Source: Paractinoplanes aksuensis (GTDB taxonomy: Bacteria; Actinomycetota; Actinomycetes; Mycobacteriales; Micromonosporaceae). Taken from it: a stretch of 64,000 nucleotides of DNA. The notes under the pieces are model-generated. The model was not told the DNA's origin, did not search any database, and saw only the letters and a list, made by a program, of their open reading frames with translations. Numbering within the stretch: position 1 is the stretch's first letter; every line of letters begins with the position of its first letter. Shown here one piece after another: positions 16,500 through 23,979 of this stretch. The translations under genes were made by a program, and so were the position numbers. The stretch is taken from NCBI RefSeq assembly GCF_024137025.1, contig NZ_JAMYJR010000034.1, forward strand, positions 1-64,000, written 5' to 3'.

Positions 16500-18004
16500 T
16501 GTTTGTCGCGGACAAGCTGGTCAAGACGTTCCCCGGGGTGCGTGCGCTCGACGGCGCCACGCTCACCCTGAGGCCCGGCAGCGTGCACGCGCTGCTCGGC
16601 GAGAACGGCGCCGGCAAGAGCACCCTGGTCAAGCTGCTGACCGGCGTCTACCGCCCGGACGGCGGCCGCATCACCTGGGACGGCGAGGAACTGCACTTCG
16701 GCGGCCCGCTCGCCGCGCAGAAGGCCGGCATCGGGGTCGTACACCAGGAAAGGAACCTCATCCCCGCCTTCACGGTGGCCGAGAACATCGTGCTGCACCA
16801 CCTGCCCGGCCAAGCAGGCTGGCTCGACAAACAGCGCATGCGCGCCGAGGCCCGCCGCTGCCTCGACCTGCTCGAGGTCGAACTCGACCCCGACACCCCC
16901 GTCGCCCGCCTCTCGGTGGCCCAGGGCCAGCTGGTCGAGATCGCCAAGGCGCTCAGCCTGGACAGCAAGGTGCTGCTGCTCGACGAACCGACAGCCTCGC
17001 TGACGGGCGACGAGGCCGACCGCCTGTACACGGTGGTGCGCCGGCTGCGCGACTCCGGCCACTCGGTGGTGCTGGTCAGCCACAAACTGGAGGAGGTTTT
17101 CGCCGTAGCCGACACGGTCACCGTGCTGCGCGACGGCCGCAGCGTGGCCGAAGCCGCCCCGTTGGAGGGCTACTCGCAAAGCGCGATAGTAGATCTGATG
17201 GTCGGTCGCGCTTTCGCGTCGATCGAGCTTCCCCAGCGTACGGTCGACGCCTCCAAGCCCCCGGCCCTCCGCTTGGACAGCGTGGACACGGCGCTGGGCC
17301 ACCGCGACATCTCGCTCTCGGTGCGCCCCGGCGAGATCCTCGGCCTGTACGGCCTGGTCGGCGCCGGCCGCAGCGAACTGGCCAAGGCCGTTCTCGGTTT
17401 GGAACCCATCACAGCCGGAACAGTCGAGGTACACGGCAAGCCGGCCCGCATCAAAGACGTAGGCGAGGCATTGCGCCGCTACCGCCTGGGCTACGTCACC
17501 GAGGACCGCAAACACGAGGGCCTGTTCCTGGAACAACCGGTAGCCCGCAACATCGCCGTGACGGTATGGCGCCGCTTGGCCAAGGCCGGCCTCATCCCCG
17601 ACCGCCAAGAACGAACCCTGGCCGCGACGTACGTCGAAAAGCTGGGCATCCGCATCTCCTCCGCCCAGCAGCTGGCAGGCCAGCTGTCCGGAGGCAATCA
17701 GCAAAAAGTAAGTCTGGCCAAGTGGCTCGCCGCTGAATGCGACATCCTGATCGTCGACGAGCCCACAGTAGGCATCGACGTACGCACAAAAGCAGCCTTC
17801 CACGAACTCATCGCCGGCCTGGCCGCCGACGGCCTGGCCCTGCTGCTCATCTCCTCCGACCTCCCCGAAACGATCGTCCTGGCCGACCGCATCGCCGTGA
17901 TGAGCGACCTGCGCGTGGTGGGCCAACTCGATAACACCCACAACTACGCCCAAATGAGCCAGCAAATCATCCGCATGATCCACGCCGAGGTCCACACCGC
18001 ATGA
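16499..18004 (+). CDS. Sugar ABC transporter ATPase with two ABC domains (RbsA type)
   Basis: A 501-residue cytosolic ATPase. The first domain has Walker A GENGAGKST (about 36-44), a degenerate signature LSVAQGQ and Walker B VLLLDEPTASL. The second has a degenerate P-loop region (LVGAGRSELAKAV), signature LSGGNQQK and Walker B ILIVDEPTVGID. This asymmetric pattern is typical of RbsA/XylG ATPases. The ATG overlaps the permease stop (TGATG). It powers import through the two permeases just upstream. Confidence 0.92.
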   Translation: MFVADKLVKTFPGVRALDGATLTLRPGSVHALLGENGAGKSTLVKLLTGVYRPDGGRITWDGEELHFGGPLAAQKAGIGVVHQERNLIPAFTVAENIVLHHLPGQAGWLDKQRMRAEARRCLDLLEVELDPDTPVARLSVAQGQLVEIAKALSLDSKVLLLDEPTASLTGDEADRLYTVVRRLRDSGHSVVLVSHKLEEVFAVADTVTVLRDGRSVAEAAPLEGYSQSAIVDLMVGRAFASIELPQRTVDASKPPALRLDSVDTALGHRDISLSVRPGEILGLYGLVGAGRSELAKAVLGLEPITAGTVEVHGKPARIKDVGEALRRYRLGYVTEDRKHEGLFLEQPVARNIAVTVWRRLAKAGLIPDRQERTLAATYVEKLGIRISSAQQLAGQLSGGNQQKVSLAKWLAAECDILIVDEPTVGIDVRTKAAFHELIAGLAADGLALLLISSDLPETIVLADRIAVMSDLRVVGQLDNTHNYAQMSQQIIRMIHAEVHTA

Positions 18005-18030
18005 CCTCACCACCCACTACTCGCGCGTCC

Positions 18031-18136
18031 GAAAACGCGCATCACCCGACCACGAATCCGCGCCAGCGCCCCCAGAAACGCGCATCATCCGACCGTCACG
18101 AGCCGCACTCGCGCGAAACGCGCATCATTTGACCGT
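18031..18136 (+). repeat. Three direct repeats between ATPase and aldo-keto reductase genes
   Basis: A word close to GAAACGCGCATCATCCGACC occurs at 18031, 18075 and 18115 (first copy with one extra A; last copy TTTGACC). Spacing is about 43 and 40 bases, four helical turns. The third copy ends 31 bases before the reductase start. They could be regulator binding sites for the catabolic half of the operon, or a decayed short repeat. Spacers show no CRISPR-like behaviour. Confidence 0.6.
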
Positions 18137-18166
18137 TGTTTGAAGGACTGAAGGCTGAACTCGCGC

Positions 18167-19126
18167 ATGAACCCGTTTGAAGTTGTCCGGTTGGGCCGTT
18201 CGGATGTGCACGTGACCCGGCTCGGGCTGGGGATGGCGCCGCTGGGCGGGCTGTTCGAGGCGGTCACCGACGAGCAGGCCCGGGCCACCGTCGAGCGCGC
18301 CTGGCAGCTGGGCGTGCGCTACTTCGACGTGGCGCCGCTCTACGGCAACGGGCTCGCCGAGCGCCGCACCGGGCCCGTGCTGGCCGGGAAGCCGCGCGAC
18401 CAGTTCGCGCTGTCGACCAAGGTGGGCCGGCTGCTGCGACCGGGCGGCTCGGATACGCAGAACATCTGGGCCGAGCCGAGCGGCGTCACCCCCGTGTTCG
18501 ACTTCAGCCGCGAAGGCGTGCGGACCTCGTACGCGGAAAGCCTGGACCGCCTGAACCTGGGCCGGGCCGACATCCTGCATCTGCACGATCCGGACGACCA
18601 TTTCGACCAGGCGGTGAGCGAAGCGCTCCCCGCATTGAGCGAACTGCGAGCAAGTGGACAGATTCGAGCAGTCTCGGCCGGCATGAACCAGGCCAAGATG
18701 CTCGCCGAGCTGGTGCGCACCGGGCTGCTCGACGCCGTCCTGCTGGCCGGCCGATACACCCTGCTCGACCAGTCCGGCCGCGCCGAACTGCTGCCACTGT
18801 GCGCCGACCGCGGCGTCGCGGTCATCGTCGGGGGCGTCTTCAACTCGGGGCTGCTGGCCGATCCCCGGCCGGGTGCTCGTTTCGACTATGTCGCCGCCGA
18901 CCCGGAACTGATCGAACGCGCGCTGGCGATACGAGCAGTTTGTGAGCGACACGGGATCCCGCTGCGCGCCGCGGCCATCCAGTTCCCGGCCACGCACCCC
19001 GCGGTGACCACCGTGCTCGTCGGCGCGCGCTCGGCCGCCGAGGTCGAGGACGCCGCACGGATGGCGGCCGTGCCCATCCCGCCCACGCTCTGGGCCGACC
19101 TGCGTACCGAAGGGCTGCTCACGTGA
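18167..19126 (+). CDS. Aldo/keto reductase, probable L-fucose dehydrogenase
   Basis: A 319-residue NAD(P)-dependent oxidoreductase with the AKR barrel. The catalytic tetrad is visible: Asp in RYFDVAPLYGNG, Tyr in the same motif, Lys in STKVGRLL, His in ILHLHDPDDH. It resembles D-threo-aldose/L-fucose 1-dehydrogenases, which oxidise L-fucose to L-fuconolactone. The next two intact enzymes (lactonase and fuconate dehydratase) support this role. The stop overlaps the following GTG start (GTGA). Confidence 0.85.
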   Translation: MNPFEVVRLGRSDVHVTRLGLGMAPLGGLFEAVTDEQARATVERAWQLGVRYFDVAPLYGNGLAERRTGPVLAGKPRDQFALSTKVGRLLRPGGSDTQNIWAEPSGVTPVFDFSREGVRTSYAESLDRLNLGRADILHLHDPDDHFDQAVSEALPALSELRASGQIRAVSAGMNQAKMLAELVRTGLLDAVLLAGRYTLLDQSGRAELLPLCADRGVAVIVGGVFNSGLLADPRPGARFDYVAADPELIERALAIRAVCERHGIPLRAAAIQFPATHPAVTTVLVGARSAAEVEDAARMAAVPIPPTLWADLRTEGLLT

Positions 19127-19938
19127 TCATCGACGCGCACCACCACCTGTGGACGGCCGACTACGCCTGGCTGCAGGACCCGTCCCTGGCCCGGATCCGC
19201 CGCGACTACACGGTCGGCGACCTGCGCGCGGCGATCGACAGCACGCCTGTCGAACGGACGATCCTGGTGGAGGGCGGCCGCGGCGATCTGGCCGAGACCC
19301 GCGAGTTCCTGCGGATCGCCGAACAGACACCGGAGATCGCGGGCGTGGTCGGCTGGGCCTCGCTCACCGACCCCGGCCTGGCCGGCACTCTGGCCGGCCT
19401 CGACAGTCCGCTGCTCGTCGGCGTACGCGATCAGGTGCAGGCCCACGGCGACACCTACCTCGACCGTCCCGACGTCCGGGCCGGCCTGGCCGCGGTGGCC
19501 TCGGCCGGACTGGTCAACGAACTGGTCGTACGCGCATCGCAGTTGCCCTCGGTGGCCCGGGCCGCCGCTGCCCTGCCCAGCTCGACGTTCGTTCTCGACC
19601 ACCTGGGGAAGCCGCCGATCGCCGCCGGCGACTTCGACCGGTGGCGTGACCTCATCATCCCGGTCGCCGCGCAGCCCAACGTGGTGGCCAAACTCTCCGG
19701 CCTGGTCGCGGAGGCGGACTGGGCCACCTGGACGCCTGCGGACCTCCGCCCCTACGTGGAGACCGCGGTCGAGATGTTCGGCGCCACCCGGCTGATGTTC
19801 GGATCGGACTGGCCGGTTCTCGAGGTGGCGGCCACGTACGCCGAGGTCTGGGACGCGCTGACCGAGTTGCTCGGTGGCGTCCCGGGGGATGTCTTCGGCG
19901 GCACCGCCATCAGCACCTACGAACTGGAGCTCAAGTGA
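19123..19938 (+). CDS. Amidohydrolase-2 family, probable L-fuconolactonase
   Basis: A 271-residue metal-dependent hydrolase of the TIM-barrel amidohydrolase_2 family. The metal-binding HxH-like motif is IIDAHHHLW at the N-terminus; later markers are a VLDHLGKP strand and LMFGSDWPV with the catalytic Asp. Length and motifs match L-fuconolactone/L-rhamnono-lactone hydrolases of COG3618. It would open L-fuconolactone to L-fuconate. GTG start overlapping the reductase stop, and its own stop overlaps the next GTG. Confidence 0.87.
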   Translation: MIIDAHHHLWTADYAWLQDPSLARIRRDYTVGDLRAAIDSTPVERTILVEGGRGDLAETREFLRIAEQTPEIAGVVGWASLTDPGLAGTLAGLDSPLLVGVRDQVQAHGDTYLDRPDVRAGLAAVASAGLVNELVVRASQLPSVARAAAALPSSTFVLDHLGKPPIAAGDFDRWRDLIIPVAAQPNVVAKLSGLVAEADWATWTPADLRPYVETAVEMFGATRLMFGSDWPVLEVAATYAEVWDALTELLGGVPGDVFGGTAISTYELELK

Positions 19939-20165
19939 AGTACCTGCGAGTCGGACCCGTCGGCTGGGAGCGGCCCGTCGCCGCGAGCGGCGGTCGGTTC
20001 CACGACCTCCCAGCGGTGACGGCCGACATCGACGGCGCGTTCCTGGCCACGCCGCAGGGGGTGGCGCTGTCGGGCCGCTTCCCCTACCTGGCCGAGGGCG
20101 ACGTGGTCGAGGTCGAGGTCGAAGGGCTGGGCCGCCAGCGCAACACCGTGAGGAACGCCGCATGA
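19935..20165 (+). pseudogene. Internally deleted fumarylacetoacetate-hydrolase family gene
   Basis: A 76-codon ORF whose first ~38 residues (MKYLRVGPVGWERPVA..., TADIDGAFLA) match the N-terminus of FAH-family hydrolases and whose last ~36 (TPQGVALSGRF, EGDVVEVEVEGLGRQRNTV) match their C-terminus. The whole catalytic centre of about 200 residues, with its metal-binding acidic residues, is missing. The join is in frame. In L-fucose oxidation pathways an FAH-family enzyme hydrolyses 2,4-diketo-3-deoxy-L-fuconate, so this is almost surely its remnant. GTGA and ATGA overlaps with both neighbours are preserved, showing it was a normal operon member. Confidence 0.8.
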
Positions 20166-21442
20166 AAATCGTCGCGATCGACACGTACGACGTCCGTTTC
20201 CCCACCTCGCGCGAGCTCGACGGCTCGGACGCGATGAACCCCGACCCCGACTATTCGGCGGCGTACGTCGTGCTGCACGCCGACAACGGCCGGGCCGGGC
20301 ACGGGTTCACCTTCACCATCGGCCGGGGCAACGAGGTGTGCCAGGCCGCGATCGAGGCGCTGGCCCCGTTCGTGGTCGGCCAGTCGGTGGACGACCTGGG
20401 CGAGTTCGCGCGCCGGCTCACCCACGACTCGCAGATCCGCTGGCTCGGCCCCGAGAAGGGCGTGGTCCACCTGGCCGCGGCCGCGCTGATCAACGCGGCC
20501 TGGGACCTGGCCGGAAAGACCGCCGGGAAGCCGGTGTGGCAGTTGCTGGCCGAGATGAGCCCGCAGCAGATCGTCGACCTGGTCGATTGGCGTTATCTGA
20601 GCGATGCGCTCAATCCGGCCGAAGCGCTTGAGATCCTGTCCGCGGCACTACCGGGCCGGGCCGATCGCATCGCGGATCTGAAACGGAGTGGATATCCGGC
20701 TTACACGACGTCGCCGGGCTGGCTCGGTTACTCGGACGAGAAGCTGGTGCGCCTGGCCCGCGAGGCGGTGGCCGACGGCTACACGCAGATCAAGCTCAAG
20801 GTCGGCGACAACCTCGAGGACGACGTACGCCGGATGAAGCTGGCCCGGCAGACCGTGGGCGACAGCATCCGGGTCGCGGTGGACGCCAACCAGCGCTGGG
20901 ATGTCGACGAGGCGGTCCGCTGGATGACCGCCCTCGCCCCGTACGACCCGTGGTGGATCGAGGAGCCGACCAGCCCCGACGACGTGCTCGGCCACGCGGC
21001 GATCCGCCGCGCCCTGAGCCCGTCCGGAATCAAGGTCGCCACCGGCGAACACGTGCAGAACCGCATCATCTTCAAGCAACTGCTGCAGGCCGACGCCGTC
21101 GACTTCGTCCAGATCGACGCGGCCCGGGTGGCCGGCGTCAACGAGAACATCGCCATCCTGCTGCTGGCGGCCAAGTACGGAAAGCCGGTCTGCCCCCACG
21201 CGGGCGGCGTCGGCCTGTGCGAACTCGTCCAGCACCTGTCGATCTTCGACTATGTAGCGGTCTCCGGCTCGATGCAGGACAGAGTCATCGAGTACGTCGA
21301 CCACCTCCACGAACACTTCGTCGACCCGGTCGTCATCCAGGACGGCGCCTACCAGGTGCCGACGGCCCCCGGCTTCTCGGCCGAGATCCGCCCGGAGACG
21401 CTGCAGCGCTTCTCCTACCCCGACGGGCCCGAGTGGGCGTGA
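20162..21442 (+). CDS. fucD: L-fuconate dehydratase
   Basis: A 426-residue enolase-superfamily enzyme. Family hallmarks include RELDGSDAMNPDPDYSAAYV, GHGFTFTIGRGNEV, an IKLKVG KxK motif, metal ligands in AVDANQRW, WIEEPTSPDD and ATGEHVQNR, and general-base His in VCPHAGGVGLCE. These match FucD and its human homologue ENOSF1, which dehydrate L-fuconate to 2-keto-3-deoxy-L-fuconate. Length is standard (about 425-440). ATG overlaps the preceding stop (ATGA). The pathway's 2-keto-3-deoxy-fuconate dehydrogenase is not present in this cluster. Confidence 0.93.
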   Translation: MKIVAIDTYDVRFPTSRELDGSDAMNPDPDYSAAYVVLHADNGRAGHGFTFTIGRGNEVCQAAIEALAPFVVGQSVDDLGEFARRLTHDSQIRWLGPEKGVVHLAAAALINAAWDLAGKTAGKPVWQLLAEMSPQQIVDLVDWRYLSDALNPAEALEILSAALPGRADRIADLKRSGYPAYTTSPGWLGYSDEKLVRLAREAVADGYTQIKLKVGDNLEDDVRRMKLARQTVGDSIRVAVDANQRWDVDEAVRWMTALAPYDPWWIEEPTSPDDVLGHAAIRRALSPSGIKVATGEHVQNRIIFKQLLQADAVDFVQIDAARVAGVNENIAILLLAAKYGKPVCPHAGGVGLCELVQHLSIFDYVAVSGSMQDRVIEYVDHLHEHFVDPVVIQDGAYQVPTAPGFSAEIRPETLQRFSYPDGPEWA

Positions 21443-21819
21443 CCCATCCTGATCCCCGGCCCGGTCGCGGCGCTGCGGCATCTGGCCTGGTACTTCTCGC
21501 GCGAAGCCCGGACGGAGAAGTCGAAATCCGGGAAATGCAGCACGTCGTAGTCGTCGGGCAGCGGGTTCAACTGCACCCGGCCGTCGGTCATGAAGTCCAG
21601 GAACGGCCCGGCGTTCCCGCTCATGTAGTGCAGGCCGGTGCCGAACTTGAACCGCTCCTCCCGGGAGAACTCGTGGGTCATCCCGCCCAGCATGTAGTGC
21701 TGTTCGAGGACGAGCACCTTCTTGCCGCCGAACTGCGCCGGCATCCGGGCCGCGGCCAGGCCGCCCATGCCCGACCCGATGACGACGACATCGGCTTCTT
21801 CGTACCCGCTCTCGCTCAC
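21415..21819 (-). pseudogene. 3'-truncated FAD-dependent oxidoreductase
   Basis: The ORF starts MSESGYEEADVVVIGSGMGG, a Rossmann dinucleotide-binding motif, and runs through GMTHEFSREERFKFGTGLHY, a sequence style of all-trans-retinol 13,14-reductase/carotene-isomerase-like enzymes of about 500 residues. Homologous sequence stops near residue 111 (SREKYQAR, position about 21487). What follows is unrelated and runs into the 3' end of the convergent fucD gene. About three quarters of the protein is absent. The 5' end with its divergent spacer to the sigma-factor gene is intact. Confidence 0.75.
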
Positions 21820-21937
21820 CGCCCCACGCTAGGAAGACCGACTGGACAACTTCTGGATGGTCCCGTTCAGAAAAGCGGACCCATCCGCGCCGGCCGTGCC
21901 TGCGAATCACTCGGGACTCTGTGCGGGAGGGGGGTCG

Positions 21938-22516
21938 ATGAGCTCCGACGACGAGCTGGCCGAGCAGTTGCGGGACGGCGACGAAAAAGCATTGCGTACG
22001 GCGTACGAACGGCACGGAGGGGCCGTGTTGCACCTGGCCCAGCGCCTGCTGGGTAACCGGGCCGACGCCGAGGACGTCACGCAACTGACTTTCGTGGCCG
22101 CGTGGAAGGGGCGCGACGGGTACGACCCGGGACGCGGCACGATGCTGAGCTGGCTGCTCGGCATCGCCCGGCGCAAGGTGGTGGACCGGCTGCGGTCGGC
22201 CGCCCGCGACGATCGGGTGGCCGAGTCCGTACGCGCGCAGCTGGCGCCGCCCGACGGCCGGGAGACCCCGGAGCGGGTGGTGGACCGGCTGCTGATCGCC
22301 GACGAGCTGAGCCGTCTGCCCGAGGAGCAGCGGCGCACGCTGGAGCTGGCCTTCTTCGACGACCTGACCCATCCCCAGATCGCCGCGGTCACCGGGCTGC
22401 CACTGGGTACCGTCAAGAGTCATATCCGGCGCGGAATGGCCAACCTGCGACGTCGTTGGGAGGTGGACGGTGCAGCATCTGGATCCCGATCGGCTGGTTC
22501 TACTCGCGCTCTCTGA
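21938..22516 (+). CDS. ECF RNA polymerase sigma factor, SigK-like
   Basis: A 192-residue sigma-70 family factor. Region 2 contains ADAEDVTQLTFVAAWKGRDG and a LSWLLGIARRKVVDRLR helix; region 4 contains LPEEQRRTLELAFFDDLTHPQIAAVTG (split here: LTHPQIAAVTGLPLGTVKSH) with the HTH. GGGAGGGGGG precedes the ATG. The anti-sigma gene starts within its 3' end (47-base overlap), and a secreted fasciclin gene follows, the same order of functions as the mycobacterial sigK-rskA-mpt83/mpt70 region. Confidence 0.9.
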   Translation: MSSDDELAEQLRDGDEKALRTAYERHGGAVLHLAQRLLGNRADAEDVTQLTFVAAWKGRDGYDPGRGTMLSWLLGIARRKVVDRLRSAARDDRVAESVRAQLAPPDGRETPERVVDRLLIADELSRLPEEQRRTLELAFFDDLTHPQIAAVTGLPLGTVKSHIRRGMANLRRRWEVDGAASGSRSAGSTRAL

Positions 22517-23123
22517 GCCGCCGGGACCGGACGAGTCCGACCACCTGACCACGTGCGCCGCCTGCCGGCACGAGCTGGCCGACCTGCGCGACGTGGCCGG
22601 GCTGGGCGCCGAGACTCAGGACGTCCGCGACCTGCCCGCGCCGCCGGAACACATCTGGCGGGCCATCGCCGCCGACATCGAGCAGGAACAGCCGGCCCGG
22701 CGTTCCCGGCCGCGGTGGCTGATCCCGGTGCTCGCGGCGGCGGTGGCGATCGTGGCCGGGGTGGCCGGAACGGTTCTGGTCAACCGCGCGCCGGTCACGG
22801 CCCGGGCCACCCTCGCTCCCCTGGCGACGGTCCCGGCCGGGGCCGGTGGCAGCGCACGGGTGCACTCCGACGGCCGGATGCAGGTCGACGTGCGGAACCT
22901 GCCGCTCACCACGGGCTTCCACGAGGTGTGGCTGATCGATCCCGACGACCTCACCCGGATGGTGGCCATCGGCAGCCTGACCGGGAACCGGGACTCGGTG
23001 CTGGCCGTGCCGCCGGGCACCGATCTGCGCCGGTACCGCCTGGTCGACGTCAGCGACGAGCCGCACGACGGCGACGCCACCCACTCCGGGCGGAGCCTGC
23101 TGCGTGGAACTCTGACCTCCTGA
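22470..23123 (+). CDS. Anti-sigma-K factor, RskA-like
   Basis: A 217-residue membrane anti-sigma factor starting at GTG 22470. The cytosolic part (1-85) has a zinc-finger-like HLTTCAACRHEL (HxxxCxxC) motif. One TM helix follows (WLIPVLAAAVAIVAGVAGTVL, about 88-108), then an extracytoplasmic RskA domain (FHEVWLIDPDDLTRMVAIGSL, LVDVSDEPHDGDATHSG). It should hold the adjacent sigma factor inactive until proteolysis. The long overlap with the sigma gene indicates coupled translation and matched stoichiometry. Confidence 0.9.
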   Translation: MQHLDPDRLVLLALSEPPGPDESDHLTTCAACRHELADLRDVAGLGAETQDVRDLPAPPEHIWRAIAADIEQEQPARRSRPRWLIPVLAAAVAIVAGVAGTVLVNRAPVTARATLAPLATVPAGAGGSARVHSDGRMQVDVRNLPLTTGFHEVWLIDPDDLTRMVAIGSLTGNRDSVLAVPPGTDLRRYRLVDVSDEPHDGDATHSGRSLLRGTLTS

Positions 23124-23150
23124 GTGCATCCACCGGCTCGGTTCCGGACG

Positions 23151-23187
23151 AAGTACGGGTGGCGGCAGCGAGCCGTCACCCGTACTT
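23151..23187 (+). terminator. Long hairpin between anti-sigma and fasciclin genes
   Basis: The arms AAGTACGGGTGGCGGC (23151-23166) and GCCGTCACCCGTACTT (23172-23187) form 16 pairs, one G-U, around a five-base loop. It ends 28 bases before the fasciclin start codon. It may terminate read-through from the sigma/anti-sigma genes or act on the fasciclin mRNA leader. No U-tract is present. Confidence 0.65.
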
Positions 23188-23215
23188 GTCACTCGTACCG
23201 GAAGGACACCTCACG

Positions 23216-23857
23216 ATGAGGATCACCCGAGCGGCCGCCGTGGCCACCGCCGCCCTCGTGGCGTCGGCCCTGACCGCGGCGCCGGCGAGCGCGCACGGCA
23301 AGACCAAGCCCTTAGGCACCAAATCGCTGGCCGCGGTGCTGACCGCCGACAAGAGCGGCTTCGACCGTAACGGTTACGACTACGACATCCTGACCGCAGC
23401 CGTGCTGGCCGTGCTCGAAGCCAAGCCGTCGAGCCCGGTCAAGGTGCTCACCGACGGCAAGACGGCGCTGACCGCGTTCGTCCCCAACGACCGCGCCTTC
23501 GAACTGCTGGTGGCCGACCTGCAGAAAACCAAGCGGCTGCCCAGCGAGAAGAAGGCGTTCACGGCGGTGGCCGGGCTCGGCATCAACACCGTCGAGTCGA
23601 TCCTGCTCTACCACGTCGTGCCCGGCACCACGATCACCCGCGCGGCCGCCCTCAAGTCCGACGGCGCCCGCCTCAAGACGGCGGCCGGAAGCTCCATAAA
23701 GGTCGATGTGTACCGCTTCTGCGGGAAGCGGGTGAAGCTCGTCGACGCCGACCGGAACGACCGTGACCCGCGGATTGTCAGGTTCGACATCAACAAGGGC
23801 AACCGCCAGATCGCCCACGGCCTTGACCGGGTGCTCCGCCCGTCTGACCTGCCCTGA
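23216..23857 (+). CDS. Secreted fasciclin-domain protein (MPT70/MPT83-like)
   Basis: A 213-residue exported protein. Signal peptide MRITRAAAVATAALVASALTAAPASA is followed by one FAS1 domain, with H1-like TAFVPNDRAFELLV, the YH motif in LLYHVVPGTTI, and a C-terminal IAHGLDRVL strand. FAS1 domains mediate adhesion; in mycobacteria MPT70 and MPT83 are targets of SigK. GGAAGGA lies upstream of the ATG. A hairpin precedes the gene and a terminator follows it, so it is probably expressed from its own promoter. Confidence 0.88.
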   Translation: MRITRAAAVATAALVASALTAAPASAHGKTKPLGTKSLAAVLTADKSGFDRNGYDYDILTAAVLAVLEAKPSSPVKVLTDGKTALTAFVPNDRAFELLVADLQKTKRLPSEKKAFTAVAGLGINTVESILLYHVVPGTTITRAAALKSDGARLKTAAGSSIKVDVYRFCGKRVKLVDADRNDRDPRIVRFDINKGNRQIAHGLDRVLRPSDLP

Positions 23858-23862
23858 TCCAT

Positions 23863-23893
23863 CGCCGGGCGGACGGTGTCCGTCCGCCCGGCG
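23863..23893 (+). terminator. Rho-independent-like terminator after fasciclin gene
   Basis: Arms CGCCGGGCGGACGG (23863-23876) and CCGTCCGCCCGGCG (23880-23893) give a perfect 14-base-pair stem with a TGT loop. It starts six bases after the fasciclin stop codon. Confidence 0.88.
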
Positions 23894-23979
23894 CATTCGG
23901 ACCGTGTGATGGGTTCCCCACGTTGAGTAGCGAATCTAGGTTGCTGGATATTCACACCGCTCGACGAGGGGAACACATC

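Noticed and set aside
15968..18013. A 681-codon minus-strand frame over the RbsA-type ATPase
   Set aside because: The plus frame shows Walker and signature motifs; the minus one none.
18031..18136. CRISPR array
   Set aside because: Only three imperfect copies, spacers of about 20 bases with similar content, no cas genes in the window.
19935..20165. A genuine small 76-residue protein
   Set aside because: Its two halves match the opposite ends of the FAH family, so it is a deleted long gene.
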